Assembly: GCA_902788315.1 (NCBI GenBank)
Contig: CADAJS010000022.1
Coordinates: 1-64,000, forward strand
DNA length: 64,000 nt
Source of the DNA: an uncultured Bacteroidales bacterium
GTDB lineage: Bacteria > Bacteroidota > Bacteroidia > Bacteroidales > Bacteroidaceae
Reading direction: 5' to 3'
Position 1 is the stretch's first letter, and the number at the start of each line of letters is the position of its first letter. The notes beneath the pieces were generated by a model. It worked only from the letters and a program-made list of their open reading frames with translations. It was not told the DNA's origin and ran no database searches. This document shows, piece by piece, positions 8,565 to 17,603 of the stretch. The translations under genes and the position numbers were made by a program.

Positions 8565-8597
8565 GCAAAGGTACGAAGATTATTTCGTGTAGGCAAT
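8565..8597 (-). promoter_or_regulatory. Promoter of the small ORF-carAB transcript
   Basis: On the minus strand, TACCTTTGC lies at 8565-8573, with a weak -33 match (ATTG at 8594-8597) about 20 bases upstream. The sequence TTCGTACCTTTGCA resembles the -7 regions of the valS and rpsA promoters. Confidence 0.6.
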
Positions 8598-8618
8598 AGG
8601 GAAAGGGATTTTTTCTCA

Positions 8619-8645
8619 TAAAAAAAAGGGTAGCTTTCGCTACCC
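8619..8645 (-). terminator. Terminator of tRNA-Thr
   Basis: On the minus strand, a perfect 7-bp stem GGGTAGC/GCTACCC with a GAAA tetraloop (8628-8645) is followed by eight T. It lies 15 bases after the tRNA 3' end. Confidence 0.85.
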
Positions 8646-8660
8646 CTCGCCTAACGCCGG

Positions 8661-8733
<73 letters not shown>

Positions 8734-8790
8734 AAACCGAGTGCAAAGGTAAGGCATTTTTTTTATTCCGTGAAATATTTGGCCGCTTTT

Positions 8791-8823
8791 TTTGCTCCGA
8801 AGCGCAGAATTCCCTAATTTTGC
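8791..8823 (+). promoter_or_regulatory. mltG promoter
   Basis: TTTG at 8791-8794, a spacer of 20, and TAATTTTGC at 8815-8823. Transcription would start about 20 bases before the mltG ATG. Confidence 0.75.
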
Positions 8824-8847
8824 ACGTCATTTCATCAGAAACGCCCT

Positions 8848-9864
8848 ATGGAAAGAAAGAAAAAGATGTATGGAGCCGCCGCTGCCCTCTGCCTGCTCAT
8901 CGCAGGAGCAGGGATCCTGTGTGCCTCGCTGTGCCTGCACAAGGTACGCCTGCCTGCCGAGGAAGCCGGAACGCCTACCTATATATATATAGACACGGAT
9001 GACGACGTGGACTCGCTGCGTACGAAGCTCGACCTCGGGTGGCGCTTCGGATGGTATGCCCGGGCGATGCATCCGCTGGTGCGCACCGGCCGCTACCGTG
9101 TGGAGGACGGCATGCCGTCGCTCGCCCTCTACCGCCGCCTGCGCAACGGACAGCAGGAGCCGCTGCGGCTGACACTGCCCTCGGTGCGCACGCTCGACCG
9201 CCTGGCCTCGCGCCTCGGGAGCCAGCTGATGCTGGACTCGGCCACGGTGGCCACAGCCTTCTACGACTCTACGTTCTGCCAGGAATACGGCTACCGGCTC
9301 GAGACGCTGCCCGCACTCTTCATCCCCAACACGTATGAGGTCTATTGGAACATCTCGCTGCCGGCACTGATGAAGCGCATGCAGCAGGAGAACGCCCGCT
9401 TCTGGACAAAGGAGCGACAGGCAAAGGCTGATGCCCTGGGACTCACCCACGAACAGGTGGCCACACTGGCCAGCATCGTGGAGGAGGAGACAGCCAACGA
9501 CGGGGAGAAGCCGATGATTGCGGGTCTCTACCTGAACCGCCTGCGCAAGGGCATGCTCCTGCAGGCAGACCCGACGGTGAAGTTTGCCCAAGGCAACTTT
9601 GCCCTGCGACGCATCCTATATGCCCACCTCGAGATAGACAATCCCTATAATACCTATAAATACAAGGGACTGCCGCCCGGCCCCATCCGCATTCCGAGCA
9701 TCGTGGGGCTGGATGCCGTGCTGAACGCACGGGAGCATCCCTATCTGTACATGTGTGCCAAGGAAGACTTCTCGGGCACCCACAACTTTGCCGCTACGCT
9801 CTCCGAACACATGCGCAACGCCCGCCGCTATGCCCGGGCGCTCAATGAGCGGGGCATTCGCTGA
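8848..9864 (+). CDS. mltG: Endolytic transglycosylase MltG
   Basis: A membrane-anchored YceG/MltG enzyme that cuts nascent peptidoglycan strands near the inner membrane and so sets glycan length. It has 338 residues, with a basic N-terminus and one membrane helix (about 8-30), then a LysM-like region, then the catalytic domain with SIVEEET (209-215), where the family's catalytic Glu lies, and later LPPGPIRIPS. The length is normal. It is transcribed alone from its own promoter. Confidence 0.93.
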   Translation: MERKKKMYGAAAALCLLIAGAGILCASLCLHKVRLPAEEAGTPTYIYIDTDDDVDSLRTKLDLGWRFGWYARAMHPLVRTGRYRVEDGMPSLALYRRLRNGQQEPLRLTLPSVRTLDRLASRLGSQLMLDSATVATAFYDSTFCQEYGYRLETLPALFIPNTYEVYWNISLPALMKRMQQENARFWTKERQAKADALGLTHEQVATLASIVEEETANDGEKPMIAGLYLNRLRKGMLLQADPTVKFAQGNFALRRILYAHLEIDNPYNTYKYKGLPPGPIRIPSIVGLDAVLNAREHPYLYMCAKEDFSGTHNFAATLSEHMRNARRYARALNERGIR

Positions 9865-9871
9865 AGGGACT

Positions 9872-10149
9872 TACGCTCGTCCTTCGGACAGTAGTTAGGA
9901 CAATACTTGTCTTTTAAAGTGTATAGTGTAAAGTGTATAGTTTATAGTCAGTTGAATAGTGTATAGTGTATAGTTCTTGGACGAGCGAAGCGGCGGAGCC
10001 GAGCGATCACTACGCTCGTCCTTCGGACAGTAGTTAGGACAATACTTGCCTTTTAAAGTGTATAGTGCACTTTTAAAGTGTAAAGTGTATAGTTTAAAGT
10101 TTATAGTCAGTTGAATAGTGTATAGTGGCAAGTACTATAGAAATTCTTT
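9872..10149. repeat. Two copies of a 139-bp intergenic repeat between mltG and malQ
   Basis: Copies begin at TACGCTCGTCCTTCGGACAG (9872 and 10011) and continue through CAGTAGTTAGGACAATACTTG and runs of GTGTATAGTGTAAAG. A third partial motif (GGCGGAGCGGCGGAGCCGAG) follows at 10158-10180. The interval 9865-10274 holds no gene. A GC-rich partial hairpin near 10198-10231 (CTCGGG/CCCGAG arms) could end malQ transcription. Confidence 0.8.
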
Positions 10150-10274
10150 GCAGTAAAGGCGGAGCGGCGGAGCCGAGCGAAGTAGTTAAAGTAGTTAGCC
10201 TCGGGCCGTCCAACCGTCCGCCCCGAGCCTTTCTCCTTTCAGACCCGACTTCATCTCCCTCCGCAGCCGGCTCC

Positions 10275-12731
10275 TCATCCCTCCCGTGCCGACTTCTCAA
10301 TCATCTCCCGCACGCGAGCGTTGAAAGCCTCGCTGGCCTGCAGCGTCTCGAGGTTCAGGTGCATGCGATAGCGCCAATAGTGGACGGCCTCGGACGGTTC
10401 GTTGATACGTTCCTCTGCGACGTTCGGACGCCGCAGTTCCCCGTCGATAGCCAGCCAGTCCTGCAGGCTGACGAGGCAGAGCATCGAGGGCGAATGCAGG
10501 TGGGCACGGAGGATGTCGGCCGCCAGCTCGGGCGTGAGCGGCTGCGGTGCTGCACCACGGCGATGGAGCACCTCCTCGTAATAGGCCTGCGTGCGCTCGC
10601 GATTCTCCTCCCACCACTGGCGCAGGGTGGGCATGTCATGCGTGAAGGGCGTGGCCACACTGCGGTAGGGGTTGTCCTCGAGCCGGGAGAAACGGAGTCC
10701 GAAGGCCTTGGGCATCGTCTGGATCTCGAGCGAGAGGATGCGCAGGCGCTCCATGACGGGACGGACACAGGCGGGCACCATGCCCAGATCCTCGGCACAG
10801 CAAAGCATGCGCGTGGCCCCGACAAGGGCAGGCAGACGCTTCATGGCCTCGCTGTACCAGAAATCGTTGTGGCGGTGATAGAAGAAGTCCTCATAGAGAC
10901 GGCGGAAGGCATCGAGCTGCCCTCCACTGAGCAGGGCCTCGGGCCTGGCTGAGAAGAGCGGATGATAACGCTCGGGGCTGTCATGGTCGGGCACGAAAAG
11001 CTCTCCCACATATTCCTCGCGGAAGGGAAGGCCATAGGCCTCAATCTCCTCGCGTGAGAAAGGCAAGGCCGGAGAGAACTGGCCACGACGCGCATCGGAA
11101 CCATCCCGCGGGACGGCCCAGATACGGAAGAATCCCAGCACATGGTCGATGCGATAAGCATCAAAATAGCATGCCATACGCTGCAGGCGGCGCACCCACC
11201 AGCGGTAGCCGTCGGCAGCCATCGCCTGCCAGTTGTATGTGGGGAAGCGCCAGTTCTGCCCCGTCTCGCTGAAGGCATCGGGCGGAGCACCCGCACAGAG
11301 GTCGAGATGGAAGTACTGAGGATACATCCACGTCTCGACGCTGTGAGGACTGACCCCGATGGGTATGTCGCCCTTGAGCACCACGCCCTGACGGCGAGCA
11401 TGGCGCACGACGGCAGACAGCTGTCCATCCAGCAGATACTGCACGAAGACATGGAACCCCACCTCGTCCCACTCGCGGCGAGCCAGCAGGTGCACCTCCT
11501 CCTCGTCATACACCGCATACCGGGGCCACGAGCGATAGTCAACAGTGCCGTAGCGGTCGCGCAGGGTGCAGAAGACCGCATAGGGCTGGAGCCACTCCTG
11601 GTTCTCGTCATAGAAACGCTGGAAGGACGAAGCCTGCATCACCGCCTTGCCCTCCTGGACATAAAGGCGACGCAGATAGTCCAGCTTCAACTTCAGCGTC
11701 AGTTCGTAGTCGCACACGGCACCGGCATTCGCCTCACGCCAGGCCGCTGCACAGGCATCCATGAACGCGTCGTCACGAATGGGCGGGAGCTGCCGCAGGT
11801 CGATGTACTGAGGATGCAGGGCAAAGACGCTGAGGCAGTTGTACGGATAGCTGTCGCGCCAGGTCTGAGAGAGCATCGTATCGTTGATAGGCAGCAGCTG
11901 CACGACATGCATGCCCACCGCACCTGCCCAATCGACCATACGCCGCAGGTCGCCAAAATCGCCCGTCCCCTGGCTGCCCTCGCTGCGCAGCGAGAAGAGC
12001 GGCACGACCACTCCGGCCCGCCGCCACGGCTGCGACTGCAGACGAGCCTCGGAATCATAGAAGACCGTGACGCCACGTGTCTCGTTCACGGGCGGGGTGC
12101 AGCGGTTGGCACCCCCTTCCCACTCGAGCAACTCTCCCGTGCGCGCACACACGCGTACATATTTATATTCTATGGGCAGGTAGAGCCCCTCGGCCGTGAG
12201 CGAGAGCGTCCACTCGTGGGTGCCGGAGGGCGACATGCGCAGGGCACGTTCCGGCCGCCATGCCCCCAGCGGAGGCTGATTGCCCACGAGAGCCAGTGCC
12301 TCGCCCTCGCGCAGCTGGGGCGCCTGTACGCGAAAGACCAGCGTACGCTCGTAGTAGAGCATTGTCGAGGACTTCTCCTCCGAGTCGGGGAAGGCGCGCC
12401 GGCAGGCACTGCTGTAGAGATGCGCATTGGGCGGAATGTCGCGCCAGTAGTCGAAGAGGAAGAACGAGCGGTCGGCAGCCGGGAAACGACGCGGCACCCC
12501 GTTCCACTCGCGACGAGTGACCACATCGCCCTCGCAGACGATATAGGCGTAGGAGAAACTCTCCACGTCAGGTTCGGAGACATGTTCGCAGCCCTCCCAG
12601 CGGGCACCGTCCACAGTGGACAGCGTGACGAGGCGCGACTGGCCAAGACCGCCACGACGACAGAGTGTGAGTTCCACGCGGAGTTGCTCCTCCCAGCGTG
12701 TGACATATTCCAGTGAGAAATTAAGAACCAT
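10275..12731 (-). CDS. malQ: 4-alpha-glucanotransferase with N-terminal starch-binding domains
   Basis: This is a GH77 amylomaltase, which transfers maltosyl and longer glucan segments between maltodextrins in glycogen and starch metabolism. It has 818 residues from the ATG at 12731 (MVLNFSLEYVTRWEEQLRVE), the usual start of Bacteroidales MalQ; an in-frame ATG at 12758 would add nine residues. Two CBM20-like beta domains come first (about 1-125 and 130-235, with GNQPPLGAW). The GH77 barrel follows, with GSQGTGDFGDL, the catalytic-loop stretch YRIDHVLGFFRIW, and ATRMLCCAEDLGMVP. A minus-strand -7 box TAATTTTGC lies at 12759-12767. Confidence 0.93.
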   Translation of the reverse strand: MVLNFSLEYVTRWEEQLRVELTLCRRGGLGQSRLVTLSTVDGARWEGCEHVSEPDVESFSYAYIVCEGDVVTRREWNGVPRRFPAADRSFFLFDYWRDIPPNAHLYSSACRRAFPDSEEKSSTMLYYERTLVFRVQAPQLREGEALALVGNQPPLGAWRPERALRMSPSGTHEWTLSLTAEGLYLPIEYKYVRVCARTGELLEWEGGANRCTPPVNETRGVTVFYDSEARLQSQPWRRAGVVVPLFSLRSEGSQGTGDFGDLRRMVDWAGAVGMHVVQLLPINDTMLSQTWRDSYPYNCLSVFALHPQYIDLRQLPPIRDDAFMDACAAAWREANAGAVCDYELTLKLKLDYLRRLYVQEGKAVMQASSFQRFYDENQEWLQPYAVFCTLRDRYGTVDYRSWPRYAVYDEEEVHLLARREWDEVGFHVFVQYLLDGQLSAVVRHARRQGVVLKGDIPIGVSPHSVETWMYPQYFHLDLCAGAPPDAFSETGQNWRFPTYNWQAMAADGYRWWVRRLQRMACYFDAYRIDHVLGFFRIWAVPRDGSDARRGQFSPALPFSREEIEAYGLPFREEYVGELFVPDHDSPERYHPLFSARPEALLSGGQLDAFRRLYEDFFYHRHNDFWYSEAMKRLPALVGATRMLCCAEDLGMVPACVRPVMERLRILSLEIQTMPKAFGLRFSRLEDNPYRSVATPFTHDMPTLRQWWEENRERTQAYYEEVLHRRGAAPQPLTPELAADILRAHLHSPSMLCLVSLQDWLAIDGELRRPNVAEERINEPSEAVHYWRYRMHLNLETLQASEAFNARVREMIEKSAREG

Positions 12732-12818
12732 GTACAGTAGGATTTGTGCTATCGGCATGCAAAATTAAGGGAAATCACACAAAAAGGCAAGGGCAAGAGC
12801 ATAAAAAATGAAGAAATC

Positions 12819-12851
12819 CTTGCAGGAACAAAGAAAACTTCATAACTTTGC
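12819..12851 (+). promoter_or_regulatory. Promoter of the structured RNA
   Basis: TAACTTTGC at 12843-12851 with CTTG about 20 bases upstream (12819-12822). The predicted start falls at the 5' end of the long paired RNA described next. Confidence 0.6.
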
Positions 12852-13060
12852 GTTAAGAAGATGGGTAAACCATACCGCACTGAATCGAATGGGAAACTCA
12901 TCAAATATAAGTATGAAACTGAGACCAGTTTCGCTATCCAATGGCGTGCCATCCTCGTGTGGCAACATGCGAGTGGGTGGATTACAAAGGAAGCGAACCC
13001 TCAAAACCTGTTAATCGGAGTTTCATCACATCTTCATCAGTGCGGTTCTTCATAGCAAGG
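12852..13060 (+). ncRNA. Structured small RNA, probable 6S-like (Bacteroidales-1 type)
   Basis: The transcript of about 200 nt folds back on itself. ACCGCACTGA (12874-12883) pairs perfectly with TCAGTGCGGT (13037-13046), and GAAACTC (12893-12899) pairs with GAGTTTC (13018-13024). An apical hairpin GAAACTG/CAGTTTC lies at 12915-12932, and further hairpins lie around 12941-12980. A closed terminal stem, an open middle, a dedicated promoter and a terminator are what 6S RNA looks like, and I recall that the Bacteroidales-1 RNA motif has been equated with 6S. A 64-codon ORF (12861-13055) spans the same bases but is best explained as chance. The structure is seen; the identity is inferred. Confidence 0.62.
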
Positions 13061-13086
13061 GCGGACCGGAAAGAGGGTCCGCCCTT
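13057..13086 (+). terminator. Terminator hairpin of the structured RNA
   Basis: Perfect 11-bp stem AAGGGCGGACC/GGTCCGCCCTT with an 8-base loop. The T-run after it is weak. Confidence 0.7.
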
Positions 13087-13158
13087 GTACTTAAGACAGA
13101 AGATATAGATGTCCAGAACGGAAAAAAGTAAAAGAAAAACCAGTAAATCCCACTCACG

Positions 13159-13758
13159 ATGAACCACAGCATTCCACTCCCCCATCCCATCCGGCAAGCC
13201 CGCCCCGACGAGGCGCCGACAATATCCACACTCATCATGGAGGCCATGAACCACGACTGCTGCCAGTGGTTTGCCGGGCCGCAGCACACACTGGAGGATT
13301 TCCACCGTCTGATGACCGCACTGGTTCGACGCACGGACAGCCAGTATTCGTACCTGAATACGTGGGTGGCCACAGCCGGCGAGCAAGTGGTCGGTGTCTG
13401 TGTGGCATACGACGGAGCGCAGCTGCATACCCTGCGCGAGGCATTCATCCAGGGGGCTCGCGAAGCCTTCGGTATCGACTATACAGGAATGAACGACGAG
13501 ACACAGGCGGGCGAGTTCTACGTGGACAGCCTCTGTGTCGCTGCCCCCTACCGTCGTCAGGGCATCGCCAGTGCCCTGCTTTGCCAGGCCATCAGACGCG
13601 GCCTGGAGCTTGAGCTCCCAGCCACCGGCCTGCTGGTCGATGCAGACAACTCCGATGCCGAACGTCTCTATACACGTCACGGCTTCGTTCCCCAAGGAAC
13701 CACCACATGGGGCAGCCATCCGATGCAACATATGGTGTGGACATGCTCATACATATAA
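13159..13758 (+). CDS. GNAT family N-acetyltransferase
   Basis: An acetyl-CoA-dependent acyltransferase with unknown acceptor. It has 199 residues: the N-terminal IRQARPDEAP is a typical GNAT start, the beta-4 strand is EFYVDSLCVAAPYR, and the acetyl-CoA pyrophosphate loop is RRQGIAS (about 134-140). The NSDAERLYTRHGF stretch closes the fold. It stands alone on the plus strand and ends in a terminator shared with the convergent rplT. Confidence 0.85.
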   Translation: MNHSIPLPHPIRQARPDEAPTISTLIMEAMNHDCCQWFAGPQHTLEDFHRLMTALVRRTDSQYSYLNTWVATAGEQVVGVCVAYDGAQLHTLREAFIQGAREAFGIDYTGMNDETQAGEFYVDSLCVAAPYRRQGIASALLCQAIRRGLELELPATGLLVDADNSDAERLYTRHGFVPQGTTTWGSHPMQHMVWTCSYI

Positions 13759-13759
13759 C

Positions 13760-13798
13760 AAAGCGTGCCGTCCTCGGAGATGAGGAACGGCACGCTTT
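13760..13798. terminator. Bidirectional terminator between GNAT gene and rplT
   Basis: Perfect 12-bp stem AAAGCGTGCCGT/ACGGCACGCTTT, with T on both flanks, between two convergent genes. Confidence 0.88.
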
Positions 13799-13821
13799 CT
13801 TCGTAAATCAAAGGTTCCGAC

Positions 13822-14166
13822 TTACTTCACCTTGCCCACGATGGCCTTGAAAGCCTCGGGGTGGTTCACAGCGAGGTCGGCAAGTACCTTACGGTTGATC
13901 TCGATTCCGGCCTTGTGCAGCAGACCCATCAGCTGGGAATAGCTGAGACCTTCGAGGCGGGCAGCAGCATTGATACGCTGAATCCACAGTGCGCGGAAGT
14001 TGCGCTTCTTCGTGCGGCGGTCGCGGAAGGCATAGGTGAGACCTTTCTCCCACGTGTTCTTGGCAACGGTCCACACGTTCTTGCGTGCGCCATAATAACC
14101 TCTGGTGAGGCGCAGAATCTTCTTTCTCTTAGCTCTTGAAGCTACATGATTTACTGATCTTGGCAT
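13822..14166 (-). CDS. rplT: Ribosomal protein L20
   Basis: Large-subunit protein L20, needed early in 50S assembly. It has 114 residues with the usual start [18 protein letters not shown] and the basic helical N-terminus, then [16 protein letters not shown]. It is the last gene of the thrS-infC-rpmI-rplT operon. In other bacteria L20 represses this operon; no L20-binding pseudoknot could be recognised by eye here. Confidence 0.97.
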   Translation of the reverse strand: MPRSVNHVASRAKRKKILRLTRGYYGARKNVWTVAKNTWEKGLTYAFRDRRTKKRNFRALWIQRINAAARLEGLSYSQLMGLLHKAGIEINRKVLADLAVNHPEAFKAIVGKVK

Positions 14167-14274
14167 AATTTTTTCTTTTTTGAACGACAGCGCCGTCGGT
14201 TGAGACGAACTTTGAGGCTGTACATTCGGTTAATAACTAAAGTTAAGAACTTCTTTCTTGACGTGTGAAGGAGT

Positions 14275-14472
14275 TTAACGGAGGTTGAGGAGGTCGCGTA
14301 CCTGCTTCATGTTCTCTGTTACAACCAAGGTAGCATGGTCGAGGTTTCTCTTCTGCTTCTTGGTCTTCTTGGTCAAGATGTGGCTGTGGTAGGCGTGGTG
14401 ACGCTTTACCTTGCCGGTTCCGGTCAGTACGAATCTCTTCTTAGCACCGGAGTTTGTCTTTACTTTTGGCAT
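14275..14472 (-). CDS. rpmI: Ribosomal protein L35
   Basis: Large-subunit protein L35 of 65 residues, starting [20 protein letters not shown], with the [10 protein letters not shown] core. It lies between infC and rplT. The 108-nt gap to rplT is moderately long for this operon. Confidence 0.97.
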   Translation of the reverse strand: MPKVKTNSGAKKRFVLTGTGKVKRHHAYHSHILTKKTKKQKRNLDHATLVVTENMKQVRDLLNLR

Positions 14473-14668
14473 AATTGTTTTTAATTAATTATTTGGTTAT
14501 TATTAAACGATGTGGCAACGCATATACCCGGCGTTACGCACGATCTTTCTCTTTAATCCATAATTATTAATTCATAATTCATAATTGTTTTCTTGCTGCG
14601 TTTCTCTCAACCATCACTCAGCCGCTGCTAAATTATGAATTGAGAATTATGAATTACGAATTGGCCTT
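14473..14668. repeat. AT-rich repeat between infC and rpmI
   Basis: The 196-nt gap contains several copies of AATTCATAATT and its complement AATTATGAATT (14555-14660). The two groups face each other as an inverted repeat that could form a hairpin inside the operon mRNA. No gene is seen. Confidence 0.7.
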
Positions 14669-15325
14669 TCAGTCATCGAAGTCTTCTCCCTCGACCTTTG
14701 GTCCGGTGTATTCCTTGCGAGCCTTCTGCTGCGGAGCCTTACGTTCACGCGGCTGTTCGGATTGCTCGGAAGCCTCCTCGGAAGTCTTCTTCTGTGCGGC
14801 AGGCAGCTTTTTGGGACCGATGAACATGATCATACGCTTTCCTTCGAGCTGTGGCATCTGCTCCACCTTGCCGTAGTCCTCGAGGTCCTGAGCGAAGCGT
14901 AGCAAGAGTACCTCGCCCTGTTCCTTGAAGAGGATGCTTCGTCCCTTGAAGAAGACGTAGGCCTTCACCTTGTCTCCGTCGGAGAGGAAGCCCTGGGCAT
15001 GCTTGAGCTTGAAGTTGTAGTCGTGGTCGTCCGTCTGAGGTCCGAAGCGTATCTCCTTCACTTCAACCTTCACCTGCTTGGCCTTCATCTCCTTCTGGTG
15101 TTTCTTCTGCTGATAGATGAACTTGCTGTAGTCGATGAGGCGGCACACGGGCGGCTGTGCATTGGGCGAGATCTCTACCAGATCGACTCCTTTCTGCTCG
15201 GCCAACTGTAGTGCCTTGTGGGTGGGGACAACGGCAGATTCGATGCCGTCTCCGACGATGCGAACTTCGCGTACGCGAATCTGTTCGTTCACGCGATACT
15301 GTTGCTTAAAGTTGTCTTTCTTCAT
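14669..15325 (-). CDS. infC: Translation initiation factor IF-3
   Basis: IF-3 binds the 30S subunit and checks the initiator codon. It has 218 residues, longer than the usual 170-180. Residues 1-175 are the two-domain factor ([32 protein letters not shown] linker; [12 protein letters not shown]), and a charged, Lys/Glu/Gln-rich low-complexity tail of about 40 residues follows, as is common in Bacteroidetes. The start codon is ATG, not the AUU used for autoregulation in E. coli. Confidence 0.97.
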   Translation of the reverse strand: MKKDNFKQQYRVNEQIRVREVRIVGDGIESAVVPTHKALQLAEQKGVDLVEISPNAQPPVCRLIDYSKFIYQQKKHQKEMKAKQVKVEVKEIRFGPQTDDHDYNFKLKHAQGFLSDGDKVKAYVFFKGRSILFKEQGEVLLLRFAQDLEDYGKVEQMPQLEGKRMIMFIGPKKLPAAQKKTSEEASEQSEQPRERKAPQQKARKEYTGPKVEGEDFDD

Positions 15326-15355
15326 TCGAGGGATGTGATATATCCGATGCGGTGT

Positions 15356-17299
15356 TTAATAGTTTTCTGTCATTCGGCGCACCTCGTCGTTGATCTTCGT
15401 GGCAAACTCCTCATAGGGCAGCACTCCCTGCTCTCCACCGCCCTGCTGGCGGAAGCTAACAGTGCCGTCAGCCTGTTCCTTCTCGCCCACGATGAGCATA
15501 TAGGGGATGCGCTTGAGTTCGTTGTCGCGAATCTTACGTCCGATCTTCTCGTTGCGGTCATCGAGTACGGCACGCACGCCCTGCTCGTCGTAATACTGGA
15601 GCAGCTTCTGCGCGTATTCATTGTACTTCTCGCTGACGGGCAGGATGGCCACCTGGTCGGGACAGAGCCACAGGGGGAAGTGTCCGGCCGTATGCTCGAT
15701 GAGCACAGCCACGAAGCGTTCCATCGAACCGAAGGGAGCACGGTGGATCATCACGGGACGATGCTTCTGATTGTCCTCGCCCACGTATTCGAGCTGGAAG
15801 CGCTCGGGCAGGTTGTAGTCCACCTGTATGGTGCCCAGCTGCCAACGGCGTCCCAGGGCATCCTTCACCATGAAGTCGAGCTTGGGGCCGTAGAATGCAG
15901 CCTCGCCCAGCGCGGTGGTGGTCTTCAGGCCTTTCTCCTCGCATGCCTCGATGATAGCACGCTCAGCCTGCTCCCACACCTCGTCGGAGCCGATATACTT
16001 TTCGCGGTCGTTGGGGTCGCGCAGGCTTATCTGTGCCTCGAAGTTGTCAAACTTCAGTGCGCCAAAGATAATCTGAATGATTTCCATCACGCGGATGAAC
16101 TCGTCCTTCACCTGGTCGGGACGACAGAAGATATGTGCGTCGTCCTGCGTAAAGGAACGTACACGGGTGAGTCCGTGCAGCTCGCCGCTCTGCTCGTAGC
16201 GATATACGGTACCGAACTCGGCGCAGCGGAAGGGAAGGTCCTTGTAGCTGCGGGGCTTCCAGGCGTAGATCTGGCAGTGGTGAGGGCAGTTCATGGGCTT
16301 CAGCAGGTATTCCTCGCCCTCCTCGGGAGTGTGGATGGGCTGGAAGCTGTCCTTGCCGTAGTGGTCCCAGTGGCCACTGGTCACATAGAGGTTCTTGCTA
16401 CCGATGTGGGGGGTCATCACCTGCTGGTATCCATAGCGCTTCTGAATCTTCTTGAGGAAGTCCTCGAGGCGGAGGCGCAGTGCGGTACCCTTGGGGAGCC
16501 ACATAGGCAGTCCCTTGCCCACCATATCGCTGAACATGAACAACTCCATCTCCTTTCCGATACGGCGATGGTCGCGTTTCTTAGCCTCCTCGAGCAGGAC
16601 GAGATACTCGTCGAGCAGTTTCTTCTTGGGGAAGGAGATGCCATAGAGGCGCGTCATCTGCGGACGCTTCTCGTCGCCACGCCAGTAGGCGGAGCTGACG
16701 GCCAGAATCTTCACTGCCTTGATGGGAGCGGTGCTCAGCAGGTGCGGGCCACGGCAGAGGTCGGTGAAGGCACCCTGCGTGTAGGTGGTGATATGGCCGT
16801 CCTCGAGGTCGGCAATCAGTTCGTTCTTGAATGTCTGACCGCGGTCGCCAAAGAACTTCAGGGCATCGGTCTTGCTGATGTCGCGGCGCTCGAGTGTCTC
16901 CTTACGCTGTACCAGCTCGGTCATTTTCTTCTCAATCTCGGCAAAGTCGCCCTCGCGGATTACCGTACCCTCGGCCGGCATCACGTCGTAATAGAAGCCG
17001 TTCTCGATGGCCGGCCCGATGCCGAACTGGATGCCAGGATAGAGTTCCTGCAGTGCCTCGGCCATCAGATGGGCACTCGTGTGCCAGAAGGCATGCTTGC
17101 CCTCGGCATCGTCCCACTTATACAGCTTCACGGAGGCGTCCTCCATGATGGGTCGGTTCAGTTCCACAGTTTCGCCGTTCACCCCGCATGCCAGTACGTC
17201 CTGAGCCAGGCGGGACGAAATGCTCTCAGCAATCTGCAAGCCCGTCACGCCAGCTTCATATTCGCGGACAGAGCCATCAGGAAATGTGATTTTTATCAT
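15356..17299 (-). CDS. thrS: Threonyl-tRNA synthetase
   Basis: Class II synthetase charging tRNA-Thr. It has 647 residues: a TGS domain (1-62, [14 protein letters not shown]), an editing domain with [11 protein letters not shown] (about 73-83), a catalytic core with the zinc-binding [10 protein letters not shown], the class II motif 2 ([18 protein letters not shown]) and motif 3 ([12 protein letters not shown]), and an anticodon-binding domain at the end. It is first in the translation operon. Its -7 box TAAATTTGC is at 17341-17349 on the minus strand, and a GGGGC/GCCCC hairpin (17316-17329) lies in the short leader. Confidence 0.97.
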   Translation of the reverse strand: MIKITFPDGSVREYEAGVTGLQIAESISSRLAQDVLACGVNGETVELNRPIMEDASVKLYKWDDAEGKHAFWHTSAHLMAEALQELYPGIQFGIGPAIENGFYYDVMPAEGTVIREGDFAEIEKKMTELVQRKETLERRDISKTDALKFFGDRGQTFKNELIADLEDGHITTYTQGAFTDLCRGPHLLSTAPIKAVKILAVSSAYWRGDEKRPQMTRLYGISFPKKKLLDEYLVLLEEAKKRDHRRIGKEMELFMFSDMVGKGLPMWLPKGTALRLRLEDFLKKIQKRYGYQQVMTPHIGSKNLYVTSGHWDHYGKDSFQPIHTPEEGEEYLLKPMNCPHHCQIYAWKPRSYKDLPFRCAEFGTVYRYEQSGELHGLTRVRSFTQDDAHIFCRPDQVKDEFIRVMEIIQIIFGALKFDNFEAQISLRDPNDREKYIGSDEVWEQAERAIIEACEEKGLKTTTALGEAAFYGPKLDFMVKDALGRRWQLGTIQVDYNLPERFQLEYVGEDNQKHRPVMIHRAPFGSMERFVAVLIEHTAGHFPLWLCPDQVAILPVSEKYNEYAQKLLQYYDEQGVRAVLDDRNEKIGRKIRDNELKRIPYMLIVGEKEQADGTVSFRQQGGGEQGVLPYEEFATKINDEVRRMTENY

Positions 17300-17603
17300 T
17301 GTTTTATATCGTTTTGGGGCACACGCCCCGATTCAAGGGTGCAAATTTACGAAGAAAGTTTAAGATTTGCCCCACTTTGCCCCGAGTTTTTTTCCTTTCC
17401 GTCTCATTTTTCATTCTTTGACGACTTATCGGGCCGCATGTGACTACATCTTGACAATCACGACGCGACATTTTCTGCCGCAAACCTCACCCCACAGAAG
17501 AGCGTGCTCCGTCGGGCTCAAGAGCGTGCTCCATCTGGCTCAGGAGCGTGCTCTTCCGACGGGCGGAGCGTAAGGCCCGTTTCCGGGCTGCAGGAGGGGG
17601 CGG
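17300..17603. other. thrS leader, promoter and repeat-bearing spacer
   Basis: There is no gene here. From right to left it holds a GCCCG-GAAA-CGGGC tetraloop hairpin (17575-17588, minus strand) that may end the hydrolase transcript, a 22-bp tandem repeat (17500-17565), and the thrS promoter and leader (17300-17349). Confidence 0.6.
17500..17565. repeat. 22-bp tandem repeat, about three units
   Basis: Units at 17500-17521, 17522-17543 and 17544-17565 share GAGCGTGCTC, itself a near-palindrome. The third unit diverges after ten bases. CCGTCGG in unit 1 can pair with CCGACGG at the end of unit 3, which would enclose the array in one stem. Confidence 0.85.

Noticed and set aside
12861..13055. 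64-codon ORF in the structured RNA
   Set aside because: The bases are constrained by perfect long-range pairing, the ORF runs into the 3' pairing arm, and the product has no recognisable features.
15218..17443. 741-codon plus-strand frame opposite thrS
   Set aside because: Shadow of thrS and infC; extends through their promoter region and has no recognisable features.
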